The translations under genes were made by a program, and so were the position numbers. Below, piece by piece: positions 9,155 to 18,203 of a stretch of 64,000 nt of DNA. The DNA lies in the NCBI GenBank assembly GCA_009712635.1, contig WASS01000015.1, positions 62,001-126,000 on the forward strand, in the 5' to 3' direction. Source of the stretch: Hungatella sp. (GTDB taxonomy: Bacteria > Bacillota > Clostridia > Lachnospirales > Lachnospiraceae). Numbering within the stretch: the stretch's first letter is position 1; each line of letters starts with the position of its first letter. The notes under the pieces are model-generated. The model was not told the origin of the DNA. It searched no databases and saw only the letters and a list, made by a program, of their open reading frames with translations.

Positions 9155-11311
9155 TTACATCACTTTTATTATGGTTTCATAAGGAGCGAGTACAGATTTT
9201 ACCACGGAATACTCCGTTTTAACAGATGCAGTCTGGGGGAACTCACTGTTATTGACAATTACAAGTGTCCGGCAATCCGGATACCAGGCACATTCCGTCT
9301 CTGGATTATCCGTCAGATAGTTCTGATCCAGATTCCTGTTTTTGCTGTAAAGGATGAGATTTAACAGCATTCTTGTATTGATATTGTTAAAAGAAAAGCT
9401 GCTTAAATAAATTCCGGCTCCTGTTCCGAATGGATGACAGGTAATGGAAGGGACATTATTTTCCTCCGCCAGGACACAGGTTTCCTGATCCGTTAGGTAC
9501 AAGCCTTTTTTCCCATTTATCCGGGCTCCCTTTGGAATCAGTCCGGGAATTGTTTCTATCTTATATTCCATGCGCCCATGGCACACTCTGGCACCTGTAT
9601 CCTGATCAATTCCAAGTACCTGTGACATGCGAAAAAAAGTATGATATCCGTCTGCCGCAGAGGGTTCATTCACTCCCAGAAATACACCTCCATTATAAAC
9701 AAACCGGGCTGTTTCAGCCACGATCTCATCCTCTTTCCAGGCATCCCCTCCACTCCAGGCAGTGCCGTACGCCCCTGCATTGATAAGAACATCCACATGA
9801 TTTAATGCTCCGTTTTTAATGTCTTCAAAGCTTATAAACTCTACCTGCAATGGAAGCCCGGATAAGGCTTCGTTTATGTGAATGAGATCATGCATATAGG
9901 TTTCGTGAAAATGTCCGGATAAAGTCCACGACCTTAATTTTCCCCAGGAATGGACAACAGCTGTTTTTATGGGGAGTGTATACACTTCTCCTGCTTCATG
10001 CAATCCCTTAAAGGTACGGAACTCATCTGCTATTTTCTCGATACAGCTGCAAAAATCCGGATAATCGGCAGTCAGATGAAGATATCCGCCAAGACCGATC
10101 CGGTCAATCTTCTGGCGCAGAAGTGCACGTCTGACTCTGTTCCAGTATTCAAGGGCATCCTTTGTGGGATTGCCTCCCGGAGCAAATGTCGGCGTTCCGT
10201 TTAACCCTACAGGAAACAGATAGGGGTGAAGCCTCAGCTCGTGGGTTTTAACCGGTACGCCCGCACAAAGCCTTGCTTCATAGCCGGAAAATACACATTT
10301 GATAAGCCCGTCAAAGCCAAACTCCTGAAACCTGCTGTGATAGGGCTCCAAACCGATCCAGCTGTCATCGTAAAAGACGCAGGCCTGTTTACCGTAGCTG
10401 TGAACCAGCTCTACCAGCTTTTTTCCATAATCCACCACAAAGCGGTTAATAAATTCCATATAATCAAGCTGACGTCTTTCCGGCGGCATATGGGTTACGT
10501 GAAACTTTCCCTGATTAATAAAGTCCTCAGAAACCAGACCATAACCATATTCCTCTTCAAATTCTTTCAGTGCTGCCGGGCTTACCGTAAAATCATAGGA
10601 GCCCCAGTCACTAAACAGATTCCGTTTTCTCTCACTGCTCCCCCACATCCAGACAAAGTTGTAAAAGAGAGAGGTAAAACGCACCACAGTTGTGGCAGGA
10701 TGTTCCTCACACCATGTCTTAAGCCAGTTGTATAAATAGCTTCTTGTTTCCTCGTGCCTTGGGTCCAGAGGCATCAGGTGTTCTTTCTCCCAGTGATTGG
10801 TCACATGATTATACATGGAGATCTCTTCCCATATGCGATACGCCAGAAAATTCACGGTGTATTGATGATAAGGCACAATATTACTGATTGTTACTGACTG
10901 GGTCAGGGGATCATAGCTCCAGAAATCTCTGCTTAACTCGATGTCAGACGTCCGGTCATATACCTGCCAGTATTTTATGGAATCAGAGCTTTCATTGATA
11001 CGAAACTGTTCCTTGTAGAAATCTTCCAACAAAGAGATTTCCAGGTTCTCACCAGTTGTCAGTTTGGGCTCTGTGATTAAAAAAGTCTGCTGAAGCTGCT
11101 CGGGATGAGCGTTTGCCCATTGGTTGTGATCCCGAATCAGGCAGATTGTTGAATAAATTCCATATCCTGCGTTGATCAGCTCATCAGAAAGCACCGTTCC
11201 ATCACTGTCACGTATCATATCTGCGCCCCAGCGTATTGCAAGCTGCAGGGTTAATTCTTCATAGCCGGATTCTCCGGGAAGGGTAAAACTTCCTCTTTCT
11301 GTCTCACTCAT
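9155..11311 (-). CDS. GH112 beta-galactoside phosphorylase (probably galactosyl-rhamnose phosphorylase)
   Basis: This 718-residue cytoplasmic enzyme has no signal peptide and aligns from end to end with the lacto-N-biose/galacto-N-biose phosphorylase family, for example GSFTLPGE at the N-terminus, IRDSDGT, FLAYRIWEEISMYNH and YDDSWIG. Asp316 in the last motif matches the general acid of the Bifidobacterium enzyme. The family cleaves beta-galactosides with phosphate to give galactose 1-phosphate; characterised acceptors are GlcNAc/GalNAc or L-rhamnose. The gene overlaps a CE12-type esterase by eight bases and lies in an LplABC locus, a context that favours galactosyl-1,4-rhamnose from rhamnogalacturonan I over mucin or milk glycans. 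Acceptor choice is inference. Confidence 0.88.
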   Translation of the reverse strand: MSETERGSFTLPGESGYEELTLQLAIRWGADMIRDSDGTVLSDELINAGYGIYSTICLIRDHNQWANAHPEQLQQTFLITEPKLTTGENLEISLLEDFYKEQFRINESSDSIKYWQVYDRTSDIELSRDFWSYDPLTQSVTISNIVPYHQYTVNFLAYRIWEEISMYNHVTNHWEKEHLMPLDPRHEETRSYLYNWLKTWCEEHPATTVVRFTSLFYNFVWMWGSSERKRNLFSDWGSYDFTVSPAALKEFEEEYGYGLVSEDFINQGKFHVTHMPPERRQLDYMEFINRFVVDYGKKLVELVHSYGKQACVFYDDSWIGLEPYHSRFQEFGFDGLIKCVFSGYEARLCAGVPVKTHELRLHPYLFPVGLNGTPTFAPGGNPTKDALEYWNRVRRALLRQKIDRIGLGGYLHLTADYPDFCSCIEKIADEFRTFKGLHEAGEVYTLPIKTAVVHSWGKLRSWTLSGHFHETYMHDLIHINEALSGLPLQVEFISFEDIKNGALNHVDVLINAGAYGTAWSGGDAWKEDEIVAETARFVYNGGVFLGVNEPSAADGYHTFFRMSQVLGIDQDTGARVCHGRMEYKIETIPGLIPKGARINGKKGLYLTDQETCVLAEENNVPSITCHPFGTGAGIYLSSFSFNNINTRMLLNLILYSKNRNLDQNYLTDNPETECAWYPDCRTLVIVNNSEFPQTASVKTEYSVVKSVLAPYETIIKVM

Positions 11312-12521
11312 AAATGTTCTCCTCTTTATTTATTGATAACCGGACATCTCCCAATGGGGGCTCCCATACAGGAATCTTCTTTTCGTCCGATGATATCACA
11401 CCTGATTTGATCAATTCTTTCCATACAAAGCCGGCCATTTTCCACGCACCGTAATCATTGGTATGAGTAAAATCCGAGGGATAAAACCATCGTCCAGACT
11501 GGTGAAGGCCATGTTCTTTTATAAATTCCATACTCCTTTCATGGAGGTCCACTACAGGTACTGACATATTCTTTGAAAGCTGCATTACCTCTTCCCCATA
11601 TTCTTTTAATCGGTCGTCGTAAATTTCTCCATTTTCCAGCCAGCTGTTTCTGGCAAGGGGTGTGATGAAAACGGGAATGGCTCCCTTTTTCCGGATTTCT
11701 TCCATATACCGGATCAGGTTATTCCGGTAGCCCTCTGCTGCACCCAGATGTTCAAGCTTCTGGTCATTATGACCAAACTGAAACAGGCAGATATCTCCTT
11801 CACTGATATACTCCATCAGAATCTTATAATGCCCCTCAGTCCGGAAGCTTTCTGTAGTCAGACCGGAGTGAGCATGATTGGAAACCGCATAAGCGCCGTT
11901 TAGAAATGCAGGTAGCATCTGACCCCAGCCCCCATAACTCTCTGCGGGATTATAAGGAAAATCGGCAGTCTGGTCGGTCACAGTAGAATCTCCCGCCAGA
12001 TAGATCGTCCTCCCCTTCCATTTTTTTATGTCCAGCTTTTTTAAACGGACTGACCGGCTGATTACAGTCACTTTTACAGCCCCATCCCGAAATCGTTGGG
12101 TTTCTCCTCTTGGTATAAAATCCGTAATGGTAACAGGAAAGGATTGACACCATTCTTCCTTAGCTTTTAAGCTGCCCCGCCAGACCAGCTGCCTCCTGCC
12201 CACAAACAAGAGCACCTCTTTTTCCTCTTCCTCAGAGTAGAGGGTAATCGTCATGAAATACTTTCCCTGTTGCTTTACATCTGCCTGGAACGATAAGGGG
12301 TAAAATGCTGCTTTGGAATCAACATAGCATCCATTCCCATCCTGTTTTACTTCAATCTCCTTTAAAACCCCCGGACCAGGAATAAATCCGGTATTAAGCT
12401 CGGGCAGTCTGCTTGAATAAGAAAAGCCAAACCCTCCGCCGGTTTTATAATGCCGGGATGGTTCTACATGAATTCCAGTGGTTTTTCTGTCCTCTGTCTC
12501 ATAAAAAACATATTGTGTCAT
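11304..12521 (-). CDS. SGNH/GDSL esterase, CE12 rhamnogalacturonan acetylesterase-like
   Basis: This 405-residue protein has no signal peptide. Its first 165 residues are a beta-rich accessory part, followed by an SGNH hydrolase domain: block I AGDST with Ser179, Gly in block II (SNHAHSGLTT), block III FGHND with Asn252, and the catalytic pair Asp350/His353 in SDFTHTN. The arrangement matches the RhgT/YesT group, which removes acetyl groups from rhamnogalacturonan oligosaccharides. Its 3' end overlaps the GH112 start, so the two are translated together. A cytoplasmic location means it would act on imported oligosaccharides. Confidence 0.85.
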   Translation of the reverse strand: MTQYVFYETEDRKTTGIHVEPSRHYKTGGGFGFSYSSRLPELNTGFIPGPGVLKEIEVKQDGNGCYVDSKAAFYPLSFQADVKQQGKYFMTITLYSEEEEKEVLLFVGRRQLVWRGSLKAKEEWCQSFPVTITDFIPRGETQRFRDGAVKVTVISRSVRLKKLDIKKWKGRTIYLAGDSTVTDQTADFPYNPAESYGGWGQMLPAFLNGAYAVSNHAHSGLTTESFRTEGHYKILMEYISEGDICLFQFGHNDQKLEHLGAAEGYRNNLIRYMEEIRKKGAIPVFITPLARNSWLENGEIYDDRLKEYGEEVMQLSKNMSVPVVDLHERSMEFIKEHGLHQSGRWFYPSDFTHTNDYGAWKMAGFVWKELIKSGVISSDEKKIPVWEPPLGDVRLSINKEENIYE

Positions 12522-12569
12522 AATAACTCCTTTTTACCCGTAATGATTGATCGCCCACTTTTTAAGAAA

Positions 12570-12598
12570 GGGCTGCTGCCAGATCCGCAACAGCCCCA
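12570..12598 (-). terminator. Intercistronic hairpin after the solute-binding protein gene
   Basis: GGGCTG-C-TGC pairs with GCA-A-CAGCCC with one mismatch, followed on the minus strand by TTTCTTAAAAA. A hairpin in this place often gives more binding protein than downstream enzyme, either by partial termination or by protecting mRNA. Confidence 0.55.
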
Positions 12599-12603
12599 TG
12601 TTC

Positions 12604-14277
12604 TTATTGAGCGATAAAATCACCGGAATCAATCAGCTTCTGTTTTTCATCCAGAATTTCCTGATATCCGTTGTCTAAATATTCTTTACAATACGCTTCA
12701 TACTTTGCTTCCAGTTCCTCTGGTTTGCAAGTAATCATATCCACATAAAATTCCTGCCACATGGCAGTTAAGTCTGCCGCATATTCACCTGTTGATGCAA
12801 CACTCTTGGTGAAAATCGGACTGATCAGCCCATACTGTTCCACTTCCTTGGCATAATCATAGGATTGTTTCACCAGATCTTCATATCCAGCCGGAGCTAA
12901 CATCCTGGTATTGGCTGTCAGGTTTTTTGCCTCATCGCCATAGTCAGTCATCTCAGTAACCAGACACCAGTAATCCTTGTTATTGTTGTTGGACAGCTTG
13001 GATTCTCCCTTGAAATCCTTAACAGGTACTGCAATCTTGTCGGCATCCAGAGTATAATTGGCACCCTCCACACCATTTTGCAAATAGAAGAGATTCTCAG
13101 GCTGGGACATCCAGTTTAAAAACATCCAGACTGCTGCTCTTTGCTTTTCATCGGTTTTAGAGTTGATTCCCATTATCATTCCGTATGGAGGATATTTATA
13201 ATAATACGGGTGGCTGTCTTTGGGTGACATGGCTGTGGGACTTAAAACGGAAACTTCAGCCCCTGGATCGTTTGCCTTTAAACTGCTTATCACATCTGTG
13301 TTTGAAGAAAGATAGAAGGAATAGGTTCCTACATTTCCAGCAACAAAGTCAGCTTTCCATGCTGCATCATCTGCATTTAAGTAAAACTCAGGATCAAGAA
13401 TACCATCATTAAATTCCTGATTCGTGGTCTTTAAGTAAGCTTTTGTCGCACTCCAGGTAAGAGGTGCAACATTAAGATCCAGATAAAGATTCAATTCTTT
13501 TTTATCCGGTGAAGAGCTGATAAATGGATATTCGTAGGTATAGCTCTTATTCACGATCTGGGCTCCCAGCTTGCCAAGCCCGGCTTCCTTCCACGCTTTG
13601 GCTGCCTCCTGAAGTTCCTCTCTTGTGGCAGGCTTTTGTTTTCCTACTTTATCCAACCAGTCCTGCCGGATCAGAGTCACCCAGTTATAATAAATTGGAT
13701 TTCTCTGTGCAAAAAAGAATGTATTTTTCCCATCCAGCTTTCCGTATTGATTGATTATTTTTTCTGCATTCTTATAATAGTCGGGAGCATAGTATTTTAT
13801 TTCATCAAGGTCCAGTTCCTGCATGGCTCCCTCGGAATTGTAGTTTACCGCCTGGGGCATGTCATAATGGTAAATGATATCAGGGGCATTGCCAGCCGCG
13901 ATCATCTGCATGTAATCTGCAATCTCTTTCTGCCTGTTGATTGCCACATACTGGACTGTCACGTTGTATTTATCGCCAAATTCTTTTTGAATCCAGTTGG
14001 TGTAATAATTATTTGCGGGATCCCAGCCTTCGAAGCCTCTGTCATACACCGGAATCTTGATGGTTACTTTTTCTGGAAAGCCTTTGGAATAATCTGTATA
14101 ACTTTTCCCCTCCGTTTTTGATGGGGCTTCTGACGTCTGAGCCGTTTCTTCTATCTTTTTCTCTTCCACGGATACAACCGCATCTTTTTTGGCACTGCAT
14201 CCGGACATCACCCCTGCTGTCATTGCAAAAATAGTCCCCCACGCAGCTGCCCTTTTTAAACTAATCCTTTTCCTCAT
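12604..14277 (-). CDS. Extracellular oligosaccharide-binding lipoprotein (LplA-type)
   Basis: This 557-residue lipoprotein has a basic N-terminus, a hydrophobic signal segment and a lipobox VMSGC with Cys27 as the lipidation site. The start at 14277 follows AAAGGAGG by six bases; an upstream ATG at 14313 overlaps the permease gene and is not used in my model. The mature protein is a type-1 solute-binding protein with an extracellular sugar-binding profile (GNAPDIIYHYD, AVWMFLNWMSQPEN). It delivers oligosaccharides to the two permeases encoded just upstream. No ATPase gene is present, as usual for this class, which shares a general MsmK-like ATPase. Confidence 0.9.
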   Translation of the reverse strand: MRKRISLKRAAAWGTIFAMTAGVMSGCSAKKDAVVSVEEKKIEETAQTSEAPSKTEGKSYTDYSKGFPEKVTIKIPVYDRGFEGWDPANNYYTNWIQKEFGDKYNVTVQYVAINRQKEIADYMQMIAAGNAPDIIYHYDMPQAVNYNSEGAMQELDLDEIKYYAPDYYKNAEKIINQYGKLDGKNTFFFAQRNPIYYNWVTLIRQDWLDKVGKQKPATREELQEAAKAWKEAGLGKLGAQIVNKSYTYEYPFISSSPDKKELNLYLDLNVAPLTWSATKAYLKTTNQEFNDGILDPEFYLNADDAAWKADFVAGNVGTYSFYLSSNTDVISSLKANDPGAEVSVLSPTAMSPKDSHPYYYKYPPYGMIMGINSKTDEKQRAAVWMFLNWMSQPENLFYLQNGVEGANYTLDADKIAVPVKDFKGESKLSNNNNKDYWCLVTEMTDYGDEAKNLTANTRMLAPAGYEDLVKQSYDYAKEVEQYGLISPIFTKSVASTGEYAADLTAMWQEFYVDMITCKPEELEAKYEAYCKEYLDNGYQEILDEKQKLIDSGDFIAQ

Positions 14278-14309
14278 GAACATCCTCCTTTTCTTTCTTA
14301 CCATTATCA

Positions 14310-15224
14310 TCATCCTTTTACTGCACCTATCATGGTTCCCTGTACAAAATATTTTTGTATAAAGGGGTAGATACAGATTATGGGCAATGTTGCAAAAATA
14401 ATGCAGGAAGCCTTTAAGACCTCCGGATTGGTGATCTGCCCCGTCGTCAATCCTCCCTCTGCTTTAAAGGATTCACTGGCTGCAACCACCAGATAGTAGA
14501 GTTTTAACTGCAGCGGACGCAAATCCACCCTTTGCTTAATATAAAACAATGCATCGGAATAGGCGTTCCACCGTCCTACCGCGTAAAACAAAGAAATTGT
14601 CGCTATAATGGGTTTGGAAAGCGGCACCACAATATAGCTTAAGATTTTAAAATGGCTGGCGCCGTCTATTAAGGCAGACTCGATCAGGCTGTCGGGTATG
14701 GATGCCTTAAAGTTATTTTTCATAATCAGGAAATTATAGGCTGCAAAAGACAAAGGTAAAATCATGCACCACCAGGTATCCAGCATATGCAGATCGTTCA
14801 TCAGTAAATAATCCGGTATGGTCCCGGCTGTAAAATACATGGTGAACATAATTAAAAATGTCATGATTTTTCTGCCCTTTAGCTGAACCCGGCTTAAGGC
14901 GTAGGCAGCGCTTATAGTAAGAAATGTCCCGATTGCAGTGAAAGAGACCGTTACGATTACTGAGACATATAAAGATCTTACAATCGATGTATCCTGTAAA
15001 ACTTTTCTGTAAGCATCAAAGTTGATTCCTTTTGGCACCAGAAATATCTTATTTGCAATTACATATGCTTCTCTGCTGACGGACTTGGCAAATATATGGA
15101 TGAACGGAAGCAGACATGTCATTGAAATTGCGATGAGCAGGATATGAAAAAATACATCAACCACAAAATCCTTTTTTCTGGTCCTGGTCCATGCCCAAGG
15201 CTTTTTATATTGATATTGGTTCAT
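14310..15224 (-). CDS. ABC sugar transporter permease (YtcP/LplC-type)
   Basis: This 304-residue membrane protein has six predicted segments. The ATPase-contact loop EAA motif reads ESALIDGASHFKILSYIVVPLSKP near residues 185-210, and the C-terminus ends GTMIGAVKG, typical of the carbohydrate uptake 1 family. It pairs with the permease encoded upstream and the lipoprotein encoded downstream. Confidence 0.9.
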   Translation of the reverse strand: MNQYQYKKPWAWTRTRKKDFVVDVFFHILLIAISMTCLLPFIHIFAKSVSREAYVIANKIFLVPKGINFDAYRKVLQDTSIVRSLYVSVIVTVSFTAIGTFLTISAAYALSRVQLKGRKIMTFLIMFTMYFTAGTIPDYLLMNDLHMLDTWWCMILPLSFAAYNFLIMKNNFKASIPDSLIESALIDGASHFKILSYIVVPLSKPIIATISLFYAVGRWNAYSDALFYIKQRVDLRPLQLKLYYLVVAASESFKAEGGLTTGQITNPEVLKASCIIFATLPIICIYPFIQKYFVQGTMIGAVKG

Positions 15225-15236
15225 CTTTTTCCCTCC

Positions 15237-16193
15237 TTATATCAGACCATCTTCACCCAGCCGTTTGGCTATGAGATCAGCCGCCACCACAAGAGCCAGA
15301 CCAATTACGGACTGAAAAAGCCCCAGTGCAGTTGCTTCGCTGAATTTTCCGCTTTCTATTCCCCACCGGTACACCAAAACCGGAATCGTGGTGGTATATT
15401 GTGTCGCCTTGGCATTGGCCAGAGCAAATACCCGTTCAAAGGAGCCACCCATCAGCTTGCCAAGATTCATAATCAACAGTGTTACAATGGTGCTTCGTAT
15501 GCAGGGGAGGGTTACGTGAATACACTGTTTTAACCTTCCGGCACCATCTACTCTTGCGGCTTCATAAAGCTCGGAGTTTACACCGGTGATGGCTGCCAGA
15601 TAGATGATGGTTCCCCAGCCCATGGACTGCCACACACCAATGAGCACATAGCTGATCAGCCACCATGTATTTTCCTGAAGAAACGGAACCGGACTATGAC
15701 CGGCATTCTTTATCAGAATATTCACCACACCGCTGCTGACTGAGAACATGGAATAACCGATTCCTCCAATAATGACCCAGGACAAAAAATGAGGTAAATA
15801 CAAAAGTGTCTGCATGATACTTTTAAAGTATCTGTTTTTGATTTCATTGAGGATAAGAGCCAAAATGATTGGCATGGGAAAACCAAATAACAGATCCAGG
15901 ATATTTAACAAAAGAGTGTTGGTTAATGCCTGACCAAAATCCCGTTTGCCAAAAACCTTATGAAAGATGGAAAATCCCACCCAGGAACTTCCGGCATACC
16001 CCTTCGCCACCTTATAATCCTTAAATGCAATGGACAGACCGCTGTATGGCAGGAATTTAAAGACCAGTATGAAAAGCATCGGCAGAACCATGAGTACATA
16101 TAGCTGCCAGTCCCGCTGTAAATAACGAAGAAACCGATTCTTTTTTTTCTGCTTATTTAAACTATAACCTGCCTCTATTTCAGATTTCACCAT
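15237..16193 (-). CDS. ABC sugar transporter permease (LplB-type)
   Basis: This 318-residue protein has a cytoplasmic lysine-rich N-terminus, six membrane segments and the EAA loop EAARVDGAGRLKQCIHVTLP. It is the first gene of the sugar operon and lies 285 bases from the divergent AraC-type regulator. LplB-type permeases move complex oligosaccharides with an LplC-type partner. The spacing of 12 bases to the next gene suggests one transcript. Confidence 0.9.
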   Translation of the reverse strand: MVKSEIEAGYSLNKQKKKNRFLRYLQRDWQLYVLMVLPMLFILVFKFLPYSGLSIAFKDYKVAKGYAGSSWVGFSIFHKVFGKRDFGQALTNTLLLNILDLLFGFPMPIILALILNEIKNRYFKSIMQTLLYLPHFLSWVIIGGIGYSMFSVSSGVVNILIKNAGHSPVPFLQENTWWLISYVLIGVWQSMGWGTIIYLAAITGVNSELYEAARVDGAGRLKQCIHVTLPCIRSTIVTLLIMNLGKLMGGSFERVFALANAKATQYTTTIPVLVYRWGIESGKFSEATALGLFQSVIGLALVVAADLIAKRLGEDGLI

Positions 16194-16228
16194 AATATCC
16201 CCCCATCTCCGTAATTTTCTATAACTAT

Positions 16229-16258
16229 ATTATAAAAAATGCACAATTTCGTTTCCAA
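16229..16258 (-). promoter_or_regulatory. Probable promoter of the sugar operon with a cre-like site
   Basis: On the minus strand TTGGAA (16258-16253) and TATAAT (16234-16229) are separated by 18 bases. Overlapping the -35 box, TTGGAAACGAAATTG matches the CcpA cre consensus WTGNAANCGNWNNCW except at the last two positions. Carbon catabolite repression of the locus is therefore plausible but unproven. Confidence 0.5.
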
Positions 16259-16415
16259 TCAAATCAATCTATAAACTATGCATTTTCAATCATTTATTAT
16301 TACGGGCGAAAAATAGTTACGGTCCTAATTCACCATTTTTCGAGATTTATTTCATACTTTATTGGATTAAGGTCATATTTATTAATACATCAGGCAATTT
16401 TTCAAAGATTATTGA

Positions 16416-16445
16416 TTGAAATAAGAATTAGATATCATGTATAAT
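16416..16445 (+). promoter_or_regulatory. Probable sigma-A promoter of the AraC-type regulator
   Basis: TTGAAA, an 18-base spacer and TATAAT lie about 35 bases before the start codon at 16479, with AAGGAGG between. Confidence 0.6.
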
Positions 16446-16478
16446 TACAGGAGTAAAAGAAGGAGGTATATGGAATAA

Positions 16479-17426
16479 ATGTCTAAAAAGAAAAAGACTG
16501 TTATTGAATTCAGGGATTATGATTTACCGGCTCATTTTCCTGTGCTTCTTCTGACTGGGGATCATTGGCGCATCTCCGATGTACCCTCAGGACGGCTTCA
16601 TATTCATAATTGCCTGGAGATCGGGCTGTGCGAGACTGACAGCGGAACCATTAAATTTGAAGATACCACTTATTCCTTTTACGCAGGAGACGTCACTGCC
16701 ATATCCTGTGACATTCCGCACACCACATTCAGCGCACCTGGAACCAACAGCAAATGGTCTTATTTGTTCGTGGATATGGGCGAACTGCTCCACCCATTTT
16801 TTTCTGGTGCAGATCTTCATAATGTAGAACTTTTCTCCTTTCTGGATCATCATTTAAATCTGATTATGGGGAAAATAAATTATCCGGTTATTTATTCCAT
16901 TGTCACTGAAATAATGGAAGAGATCAAAAAGCAGGAACCGGGGTTTGAGATCGCAGTCCGCGGGCTGTTTCTGGCATTGGCAACCAATCTTATGAGAGCT
17001 GCATCCATAAACCATAAGAAAAAAGACCAGACGCCTGAAAATGCGCTGGTCATTGCACCGGCTCTGGATTTTATCCGGTATCATTATATGGAAGATTTCC
17101 CCATGGAGCAGCTTGCTGACCTATGCAGCCTAAGCCCTGCTCATTTTAGAAGGCTGTTTTCATCCATTATGGGAAATCGGCCCTTAGAATATTTAAATAC
17201 CACCCGCATCAGAAAAGCTTCGGATTTACTCCGTATGACAGAAGAATCCGTCTTAAACATTTCTGAGCGGGTGGGGTTTCACTCCATCTCAAGCTTTAAC
17301 CGGCATTTTCTTGCCATTATGGGAGAGACTCCCAGGGAGTGGCGAACGAAGATGTCTATCCTGAAGGATCAGTCTCTGTTTAAATACAATGGCTGGATGT
17401 ATGCGGAGGTTTTAAAAAATAAATAA
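16479..17426 (+). CDS. AraC-family transcriptional regulator with cupin-like sensor domain
   Basis: This 315-residue protein has an N-terminal sugar-sensing cupin domain (HIHNCLEIGLCETDSG, then YAGDVTAISCDIPH) and two helix-turn-helix motifs at its C-terminus (MEQLADLCSLSPAHFRRLF, and VLNISERVGFHSISSFNRHF). It is divergent from the LplABC/esterase/phosphorylase operon and is its likely activator. An AAGGAGG site precedes the ATG with a rather long 12-base gap. Its stop codon abuts the stop of the convergent gene at 17427. Confidence 0.9.
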   Translation: MSKKKKTVIEFRDYDLPAHFPVLLLTGDHWRISDVPSGRLHIHNCLEIGLCETDSGTIKFEDTTYSFYAGDVTAISCDIPHTTFSAPGTNSKWSYLFVDMGELLHPFFSGADLHNVELFSFLDHHLNLIMGKINYPVIYSIVTEIMEEIKKQEPGFEIAVRGLFLALATNLMRAASINHKKKDQTPENALVIAPALDFIRYHYMEDFPMEQLADLCSLSPAHFRRLFSSIMGNRPLEYLNTTRIRKASDLLRMTEESVLNISERVGFHSISSFNRHFLAIMGETPREWRTKMSILKDQSLFKYNGWMYAEVLKNK

Positions 17427-18203
17427 TTATTTCATATCTATGACTTCCTTTGCCATGGCGGTCAGAGAATTCAGTTCTTTATCAGAAAATGTGAATAACA
17501 GATAATCGATCCCATTCTCTGACCAGCTTACGGTTCGAAACAGCTTGCGTTCTTCCTGACCGGATCCATAGCTGATCGTCAGTTTTCCTTCTTCTTCCAG
17601 TTTCTTATCTTCTTCAGCAGGTTCTTTCCCCTCAGGCAGGAATAAATACGGTTCTTCCCTGGCAGTCAGTGTAATACCCTGATAGACCTCATACTGGCCT
17701 GACGGATCCGAGTCTTCAGAGACCAAGTCCTGATGCACGTTGCTGGTAAGTGTCACCTTCTGATCGCTGCCATAATTTGCGTATGCTTCCGAATAAGTGA
17801 TAACCTGATTGTTATCGTCGTCAACTCCCTTTACCTGTGCAATGTAACCGTTCACAAACGACATACCGTTTGAGAAATTGTCTGGAATTTTAGGGGAGGC
17901 TTGCATCTGGGTTTTTGACAATTCACGTAATTCCGCCGAGGAATGTGCGTTTTCGTCACTTGTACTGATAAATCCTGTAATCTTACCCGCCGCAACTGCT
18001 GTAACGGTTCCCAAAACAGTTATCACCAGCATTGCTGTAAATACTGCTGCCAATTTATTTTTTCGAAATTTCATGAAATCGCTCCTTTTATTTAATTTTT
18101 TATGGATTTCCAAAAGCCGCAGTTCTTCGTCCATATCCGGTGTTATGGAATCCAGTTCTGTATTGATAAAGCGTTTTAATTGTTCTTCTGAGGTTCTAGC
18201 CAT
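17427..18203 (-). CDS. Probable membrane anti-sigma factor (DUF4367/DUF4179-like)
   Basis: This 258-residue protein has a short cytoplasmic part, one membrane segment at about residues 50-71 and an extracytoplasmic domain ending in LLFTFSDKELNSLTAMAKEV. It overlaps the sigma factor gene by eight bases, so they are co-translated. Proteins with this topology beside ECF sigma genes usually hold the sigma factor inactive at the membrane. I see no zinc-binding HxxxCxxC motif, so it is not the ZAS type. The function is inferred from position and topology. Confidence 0.7.
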   Translation of the reverse strand: MARTSEEQLKRFINTELDSITPDMDEELRLLEIHKKLNKRSDFMKFRKNKLAAVFTAMLVITVLGTVTAVAAGKITGFISTSDENAHSSAELRELSKTQMQASPKIPDNFSNGMSFVNGYIAQVKGVDDDNNQVITYSEAYANYGSDQKVTLTSNVHQDLVSEDSDPSGQYEVYQGITLTAREEPYLFLPEGKEPAEEDKKLEEEGKLTISYGSGQEERKLFRTVSWSENGIDYLLFTFSDKELNSLTAMAKEVIDMK

